From contig JAAEAF010000283.1 of assembly GCA_011037195.1 (NCBI GenBank), positions 248,001 through 312,000 of the forward strand: a stretch of DNA of 64,000 nucleotides, written 5' to 3'. A program made the position numbers and the translations under genes. Under the pieces are notes generated by a model, which worked only from the letters and a program-made list of their open reading frames with translations, searched no databases and was not told the DNA's origin. This stretch comes from Triatoma infestans (taxonomy: Eukaryota > Arthropoda > Insecta > Hemiptera > Reduviidae). Shown here in pieces: positions 1 to 15,914 of this stretch (positions are counted from its first letter, which is position 1; every line of letters begins with the position of its first letter).

Positions 1-2
1 TA

Positions 3-4852
<4,850 letters not shown>

Positions 4853-5009
4853 ATAAATGTTTTTGTTATGTTTATAAGCTTTTTTATTTTTTATTATTTT
4901 TTTTTTAAAGTTCCACATATTTAATTACCTACACTTGTAATTTTGACTAGGTAATTTTGACTTTTGTAAAATTTGAACTAGTAATATTTGTATTATATAG
5001 GATTGTAAA

Positions 5010-5015
5010 AATAAA
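5010..5015 (+). terminator. Candidate poly(A) signal AATAAA of Caf1-55
   Basis: AATAAA lies 158 bases after the stop codon. A second AATAAA is at 5269-5274, and a third overlaps the stop at 4852-4857. The one at 5010 is followed by T/G-rich sequence, but the sequence alone cannot show which is used. Confidence 0.35.
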
Positions 5016-5274
5016 AATACAGAAGTTGGAAATGATTCTGTACTGAAGATATAAAAAATCCTCCAGAAATGTTAATAATGTATTAAATATTATTTAGAAT
5101 GATGGTTTAGTCTGCTTGGCCTAAAACCAATAAAATCGTTTGCTTTGGAAAAAGTTTGGAAATTGTATATGGTTTCAAATTAAAAAAAAATAACTTTAAA
5201 ATTTTGTGATCTTTGATTGTAGCATAGTTCGTTTATATTCATGGTACCTTTTAATGAATGTAGGATTCAATAAA

Positions 5275-6516
5275 TAAATGTATTTGGTATTTAATTAAAT
5301 AGAAAATATCCTTACATTATTTTTATAAAGTAATTTTTAAATGTTCATTGTATTACAATTTATAAAACGCTTATTAATTTTATGTTTTATTAAATGTTGA
5401 TCCTTTTAATTATTGATAAATATCCAATGTGACATTTTTATTAACCGCGAATTAGGCAGACTGTTGTGTTGCACTTTTTTTTTTATTATTTTTTTTTTTA
5501 TACCATTTAATTTACAGAAACGGGAACGTTTATATCTTTCATCAAGAACACACTTAATTTTATTAATAGAGTTTCAGATAAAATCTAAATATGTCTTAGA
5601 TTGTGTGCTTCTTTTTGTTGGTTTTGACCAGTTTCGGTTGGTCATCATTAAGAATCCGGTTTAAGATTGTGTACAAATGTAGGAATGTGTGCAATAAAGC
5701 ATGAGAGCATCTGTGAAAATACAATCTCAAATATTGTCCATTCAATTTTCGTATGTCTCATAAATTTTGTGTAACATAAGGTTTATTAAATATCAAATAA
5801 TTCTAATTACTAGTAAGATAGTTAATATTGGTGGCAAAAATTGTAAACTTGTATGTAAATCCCTACTAAATTTTAAGCGTTCAGTGAACACATTGAAAAG
5901 AGCCGTATGGCGTGATTAAAATTAAAACAATGAGAATTGTTCTAAGGGAGCTTTTAAGCCATCTTTTTAAAAAATGGAAAATTTCGAAAGAATTCATGTG
6001 AAGCTCGGACGCCAAAATGTAAATTCTTTGGACTATGTTCACAGATCCAAAGCTGGATTTTTTATTTGTATTTCGGGAGTGTATTCCAAATAAAATCTCA
6101 ATAGTTTAAATAATGTAAAATGTTAGTACGGCTGATTAGGGCTTCGGGGATTTTCATTTTAACCAAAGATTGCAAAAAGGGTATGCCTTAAGCAAAGAGA
6201 AAAAAAAAATTAATAGAATGTTGTGTCTGCTTACATTTTTAGTATGTTCATTCCATAATCGTAATCCATTTATCAATTAAATTTTTTAGTAAGTAAACGA
6301 TTTTTTAAAAAAAGTTACAAGATTTTTTTTTTTTTTAACTTTAGCTTTTTTAACATAAGGTGGACCAAAATACTCCTGACCTTTCTTACTATAACTATAA
6401 CACAATTCAATTTGACAGCATTGTTATATTATTTAGATAGAAATGTTTTTGTTTTTTTTTGTCACCAATAATGATAAGAAAGTACAAAATAACTTTGCAG
6501 AACGGTTAAACATTTA
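5275..6516. other. AT-rich spacer downstream of Caf1-55
   Basis: No convincing gene. T and A homopolymers are frequent. A degenerate motif at about 5620-5660 reads, in reverse, TGATGACCAACCGAAACTGG followed by TC, similar to the stem-loop motif found in the foldback elements of this window. Confidence 0.4.
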
Positions 6517-6680
6517 TCAGATATATTTTCCGTGATAGCTTGTTTCATTTTGTGGACATCGATCGGTTACGGGCGTACGCCCATCACCAGGACGTTTTAA
6601 TAATACACTGCGTTAAAGACTTGCTCAGAGCAAAATATCAGTTCATAAAGTCGGAGTGTATAAACTATCTGATGCTTTCC
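6517..6680. repeat. Foldback family F, single decayed arm
   Basis: It starts TCAGATATATTTTCCGTGAT and contains GGACATCGATCGGTTACGGG followed by CGTACGCCCATC, then CTTGCTCAGAGCAAA. It matches the arm and centre of the longer palindromic copies at 8396-8711 and 53528-53756 with many changes. Confidence 0.6.
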
Positions 6681-8060
6681 AATGTGCGGAGTTTACTTTA
6701 ACTTTATGTTTCTGTGCACACTACACTTGTTGACTAGTTGATGGTGATTAATCGACAAGTGGCCCCTCCCCCCTTCCTCAGCACCAGTAGCCCTGTACTG
6801 AATTACTGAACATTGTAATTCCAATAATTTAACATTTATCATTATTTTTATCGTAAAAGACATTATCAATTTGAAGATGATCACATAAATAGATATCAAA
6901 CAATTTATAAAGAATAAAGAAGAAGAATATAATCATTCAAATTTAATTTATTATAAATTTAAGTCAATTTTGTTAAAAAACCACCATGAACTGTTTATTG
7001 AATTTTGAGATTAACATGTCATCCTGTGATATGTGTAGTATGTAACGGAAATATTAAGTTGAAGCAAACTCTCTACACGAACTTGATAACTTTACTGTGA
7101 CAACGGATGAAAATCCGAAAACTGTCAGGAATATTAGAAATATGCATACTACGATGGATAAAAAACCAGATTTCCAAGTATTGCTACCAAACGGCAAATT
7201 TTCAAACTAGTAGTAACTAGAGTACACTAATTTAGCTAGTGCTGCTACCTGATGGCAATTTTTAATACTAAGTAGTAAAATGGAACAATTATTTTAGTCT
7301 AGTCTGCTTCATAGCGGCAGTTCACTGTACCATACGTTTTTTGAATTTATAGCTTGAAAAATGAATACGATTTTAGAGGCCACTTATTTGGCAAAAAGCG
7401 GACGTTTTTCTTACATTAAAAACCGAACGAACGTTTTCGCCTAATAAGAAGTTATAAACATTGAGTTTTGTTTGGTGAGGGAAAAACGTATTTTAAGCAT
7501 GTCATATGACATATACCATTGGAATTTTTTTTTTTGGCCCAAGAATTGTGTTACGAAATAAATTACGCACATAGATACTTTTCACTCAACTGTTAGATTC
7601 TGAAAAATTAATTTATATTTGAAATAAAACAACTTTAATAAGCGTCAACAGGGCTAAAAAAAAAAAAAACTTTTATTTATAATTGATTGAAAAAATAAAT
7701 AGATATTCTAACAATATAAAATGTTTCAATGCGAGCATTGATTGATTTAGAGAAATAAATTGATTCAATATTTTTTAGAGAATTATAACAATAAAAGCTA
7801 AAATAAACAAATGGATCACATTAACATTAATTCTATTTAAAATATCCAGGGGGTGTCACAAAAATGTTCAGAAAATTAAAATCATTTCAGTAATCTTGTT
7901 TCATATTTCAATGTCATAGTTTTATCCCATCGTGTCTTTGTAAATGAAAAACATAACTATCTATTTTTAACTTTTCTTTTATGCTCTCACTCTGTCTATA
8001 GATATTTAGGGTCATGTTAAAAACATTAAAAAATAATTTGATAGAAATTGATGTGGCTGT
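6681..8060. other. AT-rich spacer, nothing recognised
   Basis: The stretch is A/T-dominated with short open frames of biased composition. No motif, splice-linked coding block or repeat shared with the rest of the window was recognised. Confidence 0.4.
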
Positions 8061-8218
8061 GTCCGCAGAGCTGGAAAGCATCAGAGATATTTTCAATTTT
8101 GTGTACATAAACTGATTTAGCTTTGTGCAAGTCTGTATTATCGCACTGTTTTATCAAGACATCCCCAAACCGGTCAATACCATAAAATAAAGCAGGCTAT
8201 CACGGAAAATATCTCTGA
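8061..8218. repeat. Foldback family F, shortened copy
   Basis: Ends are inverted: the left has GCATCAGAGATATTTT and the right AAAATATCTCTGAT. The middle carries AGCTTTGTGCAAGTCTG and CAAGACATCCCCAAACCGGT, diverged from the fuller copy 180 bases downstream. Internal sequence is deleted. Confidence 0.65.
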
Positions 8219-8395
8219 TTTGATAGAAATGTTGTAGTATGCATATAGAATTTAAAGAAAGGCTAGGTAAGATTTAATTTAACTTCAGGAGTAAGTGTAT
8301 TTGAGAAAAGGTTTTCCTTTCTTAGGTGTTAATTATAATCTGTAAAAAAAAAAAGAAAGTTGTTGTGGTGCTTGGTTCCGCAGAGCTGGAAAGCA

Positions 8396-8711
8396 TCAGA
8401 GACATTTTCCATGGTAGCCTGCTTCATTTTGTGGTCATCGACCGGTTTCGGGCGTTCGCCCATCTTCAGGATGCGTTTTTCAGACAGTGTGACAACACAG
8501 ACTTACACAGAGCAAATTTAGTTTACACACTCAGTGTATGTAAACTAAATTTATCAGAGTGTGTAAGCTCTAATCAGAGAGTGTAAACTAAATTTGCTCT
8601 GTGCAAGTCTGTGTTGTCACATTGTCTGAAAACGCATCCTGAAGATGGGCGAACGCCCGAAACCGGTCGATAACACAAAATGAAGCAGGCTACCACGGAA
8701 AATGTCTCTGA
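8396..8711. repeat. Foldback family F, full palindromic copy
   Basis: Two arms of about 133 bp (8396-8530 and 8580-8711) are near-perfect reverse complements. The outer ends are TCAGAGACATTTTCC and GGAAAATGTCTCTGA, and the ~50-base centre is itself repetitive (GTAAACTAAATTT). No coding capacity. Each arm carries one CTGAAGA..GAAAC motif (right arm 8634-8673; reverse in the left arm 8432-8474). It could be a MITE with very long terminal inverted repeats or a Penelope-related palindrome. Confidence 0.8.
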
Positions 8712-10056
8712 AAAAAAAAAACTGAAATAAACCGTCAATATAAAAATTTACAATGTTGTATGTGTTTTGCAAAATTTTACACAAACTTTTTTTTAAAAAA
8801 AGTATGAAACATTCACAGAATTTCTAATTCTGTATTCTGTAATTTTTTGCAGCTGTATTTGAATCAATTTGCTCAAAAATTGGAATTTTACCGTTTAATT
8901 AGTCCATATTGTACAGCTGGTGATACTGATAAAATGCACTGAATTTGAATTATTCAAAAAATAAAGTTACGATATAGAAATTTGCTTATTGTTCAACGCG
9001 AGAATTGTGCCCCCGTTATGGACGCAATAGACAGACAGATGATACTGCGGCTTGTATAAACATTTATTATTATTATTGTAAATAATAGTAAAACTCCAAA
9101 TTTCATCAACAATGGGATTCATCTTTCAATAACTTTATGTTGAACAAATACATAAAGTATATATTATAAAACATTATTAATTTTGTCGACAAATATCCCA
9201 ATAAAATGAAAATCCATTGTTATGTGGATTGAACTAAATTTCATTGATTCCTTGGAAGAATGGAGCAGGAAATCTACCTGGTAGAAGATCCTCATACCTC
9301 CTACTAACAAAACTATCACATACAAAAGTTACAAAGTGAAAATAATGATTATTGGCAAAAAGACTAGGATATCCAGTTATTGTGTGGCTTTCTATTGTGT
9401 AGGCCACCACCTAGACTTAGCGGAAATGTTTGTTTATCTATAGTTTTAAAGTAAACAAAAATCACAAGTTGACCAAATTTATAGCTATTTGACCTACTTC
9501 TTTTGTATTCTCTTCTTCATTCCGGCATAAATTTACGCCCACTCTTCCGGTTTTATCAATATTCTGGAAAAAAAAAATTACAATGAAGTAGATGTTTGAA
9601 GAATACCTCAATGTTAAATTTCACTTTATTTCACAAAACTGATGTAGAACTTATTTAATTCTATGGGACTTTGTATGACAGTGTGTTTAGTCAGGTTCAC
9701 TGGCTAAAAGCTCTAAACGTAAACTGATAAGTTTACATTAACAAAATTTATTGCTTCCTCTCCTGTTTTTTGTTAAACTTTTTTTAAAATAATAATGTAA
9801 TTGAATAACACACATGCGTTATTATGATAAAAACTAAGTCCTTTGTTACAATTATCTACATTCAAATTGTTTAAGTACTTACACAAGAGTCATTAAAGCA
9901 ATAAAGAGAACAATAGATTTACCTTCCAATTTAACTATTCTTAGACATAATGTCCTAATACAATTTATACTTTGTTATTTATCCCATTTCTCTTCTGATC
10001 TGTGTAGCTTGCAGAAATAAATTCTTGTATTAAAGGAAGTATTGCTCATTTGTTTT
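8712..10056. other. AT-rich spacer, nothing recognised
   Basis: No coding block or shared repeat was recognised. A short (TTA)n tract is present at 9062-9075. Confidence 0.4.
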
Positions 10057-11030
10057 TACTTTCTCTTACTCCTAGTAAGAGGAAGTATTGTAATCGTCTC
10101 AAATTTTCGATATCGAGTTATCACCGGAAATATCCGTTTTGAGGTCCCCTGAGTCCAAAAAAGTGGTTTTTAGCAAATGGTCTGTATGTGTGTGTGTGTG
10201 TGTGTGTACGTGTGTTGTATTTGAACAGCATAGCTCAAAAACGAAATACCGTAGAAAGTTCAAACGTGATATTCCGTTTAGGTATCACCATGGGATCTGA
10301 CAGTACGTTTCTGTCAAAATTCTTCAACCAGAAGTACCATTTTACTAGTTGGTTTATTTACTTTTTTGCGATTTTCTCAAAAACGGCCCCGACGATTTTC
10401 TACAAACTTGTTATATCGACTATACATACAAAGAGTTTCATAAAATTCATTTAAGGGCACTTTTGGGTGAGGTTTTGGGTTAGGTTTTCATCTAAAGTGC
10501 TAATTAGACAATTCTGTCATCTAAATAATGTTAATTAAAATTAAATCTGTTGCGGGAATTCCGAGTTTGAAAAAAATCGGATGACCGGAAGTGCGTTTAC
10601 TTAACCACTTTACTAAAAAAATTTTTTCACTTTTTCGCGATTTTCTAAAAAATGGTTCTGACGATTTTCTTGAAACTTCATATATAAACTAAACATACAA
10701 AGATCTACAACTTTCATTTAAAATATTTCTCTGGAAAAATTCTTCAAGGGCTCTTTAAGAGGAGGGATGGGGTTATGTTTTTCTCTAAAGGGCTATCATA
10801 GTTGATTATACAATTCTATCATCCAAACAAAATTAATTAGAAATACATAGATGGCCCCAAAATCCCGAGTTTCAAGAAAATTAGTAAACCGGAAGTGCGC
10901 ATTTACTGAACAGTTTTTTTTTTCAATTTTCGACGAATTTCATTAAATTTGGTATACAAAGTATAAAATTTGTTAATTATAATTTTGAGAACTGGAGTAA
11001 AAAAAAGTTGTGTGAGTGTTTCAAACAGAT
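10057..11030 (+). mobile_element. Family H copy 1 (Helentron/HINE-like, non-coding)
   Basis: Starts TACTTTCTCTTACTCC with a self-complementary CTCTTACTCCTAGTAAGAGG end and continues through the conserved 5' block. It has (GT)n at 10187-10206, then three CCGGAAGT-type boundaries (about 10328, 10585, 10889) that define two tandem monomers. The 3' end has GGAGTAA and a GTGTGAGTGTTTCA hairpin at about 11030. No open frame is conserved between copies. Confidence 0.8.
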
Positions 11031-11119
11031 TTTTTGCCTTCTTCGATGCTGCGAAATTTCAAGCCATATCACCCCTTGAGGAGATAAGATGAATATGGTA
11101 GCACTTCCCAAGCTAATTT

Positions 11120-11218
11120 TTCGTTAGTTCCAAGTGTTTTCTTTGGGGTAGTTATATGGACTCACTGGGGGGTTTGGATAACGTCTCTCCCCGCTTAATA
11201 ATAATAATAATAATAATA
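11120..11218 (+). mobile_element. 3' end of a LINE of family 2 with (TAA)n tail
   Basis: The stretch GGTAGTTATATGGACTCACT..GGTTTGGATAAC ending in (TAA)n matches, in reverse, the 3' termini at 24676 and 49597. A (TAA)n tail with RNase H coding upstream is typical of I-clade LINEs. Only about 100 bases remain. Confidence 0.55.
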
Positions 11219-11684
11219 TGGGAGCGCGTTGTCCTGGAATAAAAACCTCCATTTCCTTCCCTCTGCGAACCATGTTGCTTTTTCAGTAAAGCAGGCTTGT
11301 TTTTTTCTGTCATAACATGTCTGCTTTCTTTATTACAAACATTATGAGAGTTATTTATGAATTCAATACGAAACCAAGTGATAGTGATACGAGACCTCGA
11401 TTGAACATTGCAAACTCGAAACACGTTTTCGGCCACTTTTGAAATTGATCAGTCCTAATTTAAGAAGTTCGCATGATTCATAAAACTTACACCCTCTTAA
11501 ATAAATCTTGTAAGTAAGTCTTAAGCTTTTGGAAGTAAATTTAAGATCTCAGGAAGCCAGCAATCATTGAACTTTGTTCTTCTAAAGTGCAGCTTTCTAA
11601 ATGACTTTGTTATCTTTGAATGATTTGTAAAGTTTATTTATTGTGAAAACAGTAGTAAGCAGCTTTTTGATAATTTTTATTTTA
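11219..11684. other. Spacer, nothing recognised
   Basis: Unassigned sequence between a LINE tail and a SINE remnant. No coding block recognised. Confidence 0.35.
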
Positions 11685-11925
11685 TGGCGCGCTAGTATCT
11701 GTTGTCCTTGAAGCCCAGAGCCTTCTCAGTGTACCTTCGGACAGTGTTCTCTTGTTGCAGACATTGCCTTTCAATGGACATGGAGTCGGTGACTTGAAGA
11801 GTGAGAAACCATCTTATCTACATAAGAGTTTCCTCTTACGTAGATTTCCTCGGTCTACTCTAGATCGAGTAGACCTCTGCCATGCAAGTTCCAGCACGCT
11901 ACCACTGATCCCGCTTCTCTTATAA
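11685..11925 (-). repeat. Degenerate tRNA-derived SINE (SINE-A) with two internal hairpins
   Basis: The order of blocks matches SINE-A read in reverse: GCCTTCTCAGTGTACCTTCG, CGGACAGTGTTCTC, TTGCAGAC and CATTGCC, then the decayed tRNA-like head (CTACCACTGATCCC). Unlike other copies it contains two adjacent palindromes at 11817-11844 and 11852-11875. Confidence 0.5.
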
Positions 11926-11983
11926 AAAATTATTTTATAATCATTTTTCCCTGATTTTTTTTTTAAATTTAATATAATTACTT

Positions 11984-13386
11984 ATAAAGTGATTTATAAA
12001 GAATGTAAAAAACTTTGGGAACTTGTTGGGGAAGTCATTTTAAGTAAAAACATGTTATATGAACATAGGTCCTATTTCGATCAATTACTGAACTACAAGA
12101 GTTCAAAGTTCTAGCATCTATTTACCAATGAAAAACAAAACAAAATCGCCAGCAATTGTTACTTAAAAACAAAACACATAATATCATTTGTAAATAATAA
12201 TTTAGTATTAGTGGAGAATTTAGAGGAAAATGGAGTGCTTCAGTGTAGCTAAATATGCTGATGTTTTGTTTATTCGCGATGGTATTGAATGGTAATGGTC
12301 TTCATGTGTCAAGAGAATACCAACAGAGATATTCGAATAGACGTCAACTTTTCCATAGGGTATTCGACCGTACATTTCAGAGGCTTCAAGAGACAGAAAC
12401 ACCTGCTGTAACTACGCAAGGCAATTGCGTCTTTCACCGAACTTTGTATGGCGAATACTACACCGCGAAGAACAGCATTCCTTTCCTGTCCATCGGGTTC
12501 AGGCTTTACAACCAGACGATTATGGCCAACTTGTGGAGTTTTGCACCTAGAGGTTACATATGGTTGCCGAAGACCCAGGTTTTTTTGTCCAATGTTCTGT
12601 GGACTGACGAGGCTAAATGGTACCAAAAACCATCATAATTTATGGTCTCTACAAAATTCACATTTCGTGCAACAGTCGCGATTTCAACATCTCTTTATTG
12701 GCATTAATAATACTCAGTTCCTTGAAATAGAAGTCGTAAATTCTGAAGGATATGTGATTTTCCTAAATGAATGACTTTCCTAATGAAAGGATAGTTAGAA
12801 GACATTCCACCACCAGATGTGGCAACAAATGTGGTACCAACACGATAGTGTCCAAGCACTCATGGAAGGCATGTAACTGAGTGGCTAAATAGGCATTAGA
12901 CTGACAGGTGGATAGGTCATGGAGACCCTATCGCTTGGCCTTGAAGGTCACCCAATCTAAATCCTTTTGAATTTTATCTTGTGGATCACTTAAAGCAGCT
13001 CGTATAGGCTGTTAAGATAAACATACATTACTCGAAACAATAATATTCAAATTCGCAACAATAATATGATTATAACTCTATGATTCGAAGCTTTGTGTCA
13101 AGCTTTGCAAACGACCTCAAGGAGTCCATTTTGAGCAATTTTTATGGATCACTAATTTTGTTGTTATAAGAAATAACAATTGCTAACGATTTCGTCTTAT
13201 TTTTCATTGATAAATAGATATAAAAAAATGTATGTTTGTCTAAATAAAACTTTGAACTGTTGTAGTTCTGTAATTGATCGAAATAAGAACTACTTTCGTA
13301 TAACATTTTATACTTAAGTAAAATGATTTTCCCAAGTTTTTTTTTACATTCGTCATTTTTTTACATTTGTTATAGATCACCCTTTA
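11984..13386 (+). mobile_element. Tc1/mariner-superfamily transposon with DUF4817-type transposase, relic with ~100-bp TIRs
   Basis: The two ends are inverted repeats of about 100 bp with small indels: left GTGATTTATAAAGAATGTAA, then CTTTGGGAACTT, then TTTCGATCAATTACTGAAC; the right end (13230-13386) carries the same blocks in reverse, ending GATCACCCTTTA. Flanks are TA-rich (TA target likely). Between them lies a broken transposase. This is a full-length but dead element. Confidence 0.75.
12230..13010 (+). pseudogene. DUF4817-type transposase, broken
   Basis: The N-terminus reads KYADVLFIRDG, then after a frame change REYQQRYSNRRQLFHRVFDR followed by TFQRLQETE. This is the helix-turn-helix region shared by insect transposases of this type (pattern A..Y..R.PNRR...F.RL...L.ETG). 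Near 12835-13005 two frames contain remnants of the catalytic end: an H-D-S-V..H pattern and WRPYRLALKVTQS, matching the usual WPPRSPDL-type block. Several stops and frameshifts make it non-functional. Confidence 0.65.
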
Positions 13387-13654
13387 GATATATATTTATA
13401 AAGTAAAAGTAAATTAATGCCTATTTTGCTGGCGTGCTCAACATCCAACTACCAAATTACACACGCAGCCTTAATCGCTTAAAATACTTTTGGGAACTCA
13501 AGTAACTCAAAGCATGTATAGCTAGGAAAACTCAATTTTGAAACTTTTACTAGATTCCATTAAATATTACTTTGTCTTCCTATTAAAATAGAAATTCTAA
13601 AAGTAAAAAAAATTATGGCTCTAAGGCGTAAAATTCTTTAAAGAAGGGCGGAAT
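13387..13654. other. Short spacer, nothing recognised
   Basis: AT-rich; no feature seen. Confidence 0.3.
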
Positions 13655-14003
13655 TGTCAGTAGTTAGCACTAAGCTGGGAAAGTAGATGTCCCAGTTGCT
13701 TTTAGATGTTTCTCTTCCTAGGAGCCTCTACAGCTACAGTCTGGTGTTTGGCAGAGTTGTCTGAAATGAGAGAACACAGTCCAGAGGATGATAGTGCACT
13801 GAAAAGGCTCCAGTCTACAATGTGATGTTGATCTGCCTTAATTTAAAAAAAAAACAAGAGCTCATATCCCCAAACCAATTACTTTTTTCCAGACCTGCAC
13901 TGAGAAGGCTCCGGCCTACAATGTCCTCTGATGTTGATCTGCCTTTATTTTAAAAAAAAAAATAAGCATATCCCCAAACCAATTACTTTTCTTCCAGACC
14001 TAC
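13655..14003 (+). repeat. SINE-A copy with tandemly duplicated 3' third
   Basis: The copy carries GTTAGCACTAAGCTGG, CTTCCTAGGAGCCTCTACAG, GTTGTCTG and AAGGCTCC, the body of SINE-A, ending in an A run. The 3' part (13797-13897) is repeated at 13898-14001 with about 101-bp spacing, including the unrelated flank CATATCCCCAAACCAATTAC, so the duplication includes host sequence. The box B region of the head is lost. Confidence 0.6.
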
Positions 14004-15540
14004 CTATCTATTTTTCTATATTTTAACCTGAAAAACCTTGGACATAATTTAATTTAATAAAATTTGTACATACTTTAATAAAACTCTTGGTTCAATGTGC
14101 AATTGAATAACTGTAATAATGTAAACAAGGAATGGTGTAGCTAGCACCGATGCTTCGAAATGTAGAACCTTCTTAGCTTATTCATTAGCTATACTCAAAC
14201 ATTTTTTTAATTTTCAATTTTATGTTTTGCCAAAAGAGGAAGTATATTGCGATTGTTTAAAAAAAACTTTTCGATTTATTAATTGATTATTAGCTAACAA
14301 CATCTCTTAACAAGGTTAAATGATGTAGTTTTTAATTTTTTTAGCGATATTAAAAAGGGCAGTGCATTTCTTTCATTTAATATTTTCTTTACATATATTT
14401 ATGAGAAAGTGGATGGAAAGAGAATATATTAGTGGATGTGAGAAATATGTGATGGAACAAAGGTTTGTATTATGGTAAGAGTCGGCATGACCACACACGG
14501 TTATCTGTCAACACACAAGTAGGGGCCGGACTGTGTCATAGTGTGTCAGAATTCTGCCGACAAACAGGGCAATCCCACATTTGTTATACAGACAGTAGAG
14601 ATTGTGTCGGCCTCCTCGGTCAACAAGAAAAGATGAAACATTCAATGTAACATACACACACAGACACATATACATATATATATGTTCGAATGTTTTGAAT
14701 GAATGGTTTTTGGTCGGAAGAAGTGCTTTTCTGACATGTTATAAGTTGTTGTTTTTTTTTGTATATGTATCTGTCGTATGGTGTGTGTGTGTGTTCTCTT
14801 TTTTTTAAAAACTTATTACACTGATCCACTGTAATGCAGCACGAGTTCCATACTGAGTGTCACAATGCGCCTACAAAATAGTTCTTCTAATGTATTCCTG
14901 GGTTGTTTACAAGCATAAGAATCCTGTAAACAACCACAAAATCAAACATAGCACAGGCTCACTTCGGAGTTGTGATTCAATATTTCATTTCCTTTTTGAA
15001 TGTAAAACCTTGTTGCCAATTAGAACTTTTTTTCTATCAAAATATTTACCTTTTGGTCTTGTGTCAAACTCGCATAAATATGAGCAATTGTTTACAATAA
15101 ACACTAAAGAACAACTAAGCTCCACATATAATTTCTGTAAACAAGCCGTTAAGATTAGAAGTTTTGTGCTAGGAGAATAATCAACTTCAACTTTATTTTA
15201 TTTGTATTGGTAGTTTATTTTTTATTTATATTTATATTTTTTATTATTTAGCCAGAAAGTTTATTTACTTTTTACAGAAAAAGAAGGAATTAAATTATTT
15301 TTTTTATAAATTATTCAAAATGGATTAACATTATTATGGTTGTAAATTATGGTTTTTTACTTGCAAGCAACTATTTTATTTTTTTCCTTGCACAAATATT
15401 GCTTCTTACAATTTTTGTAAACTTATTAATTTCTAATGAATTATTAAAAATTACTTTTGTTAAGCCAAAAAAATACTTTTGTAACTTTCTCATCATCTAT
15501 AAGAATTACTTTTAAGTTCTGTTCAATACTTATATTGTAT
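14004..15540. other. AT-rich spacer
   Basis: At 14231-14285 a decayed 5' end of family H is visible (AAGAGGAAGTATATTGCGAT). (CA)n/(TA)n and (GT)n runs occur at 14650-14800. Open frames at 14465-14650 and 14857-15180 resemble nothing I know and have no coding-like composition. Confidence 0.35.
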
Positions 15541-15544
15541 GAAT

Positions 15545-15633
15545 CATTTTTATTATTATTACTACTATTATTATATTATTACAATTATATTATATTATTA
15601 TTACTATTATTATTATTATTATTATCTTATTAC

Positions 15634-15671
<38 letters not shown>
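15545..15671. repeat. (ATT)n microsatellite followed by a T run of over 30
   Basis: Imperfect ATT/ACT repeats run from 15547 to about 15636, then an uninterrupted T tract to 15671. The T tract is the A tail of the reverse-oriented SINE fragment that follows. Confidence 0.8.
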
Positions 15672-15672
<1 letters not shown>

Positions 15673-15710
15673 GCGCATCGACAACTAAGGTCATTAGCGC
15701 CTTTCGATTA
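15671..15710 (-). repeat. 3' end of SINE-A
   Basis: In reverse the stretch reads GGCGCTAATGACCTTAG then GATGCGCC and the A tail. This matches the SINE-A 3' end at 37585-37620 (GGCGCTAAATGACCATAG, GACGCGCC). Confidence 0.6.
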
Positions 15711-15857
15711 TTATTATTTTTTTTTTTTCTCGATCCGTTTACTTGCTCAGTCAAGATGGCACATGTTCTACTACTTACCTTTATGGCATCCAGCACAATA
15801 CTTTGACTAGCAAGGTATGGTGGAGCCCAAGGATATCGAACATGGTTCCGCACATCT

Positions 15858-15914
15858 CTACTATTATTATTATTATTATTATTATTACTACTATTATTAT
15901 TATTATTATTATTA
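15858..15914. repeat. (ATT)n microsatellite
   Basis: About 57 bases of ATT/ACT repeats. The 140 bases before it (15715-15857) are GC-richer and may be a LINE 3' remnant whose tail is this tract, but I could not match it to another copy. Confidence 0.6.
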
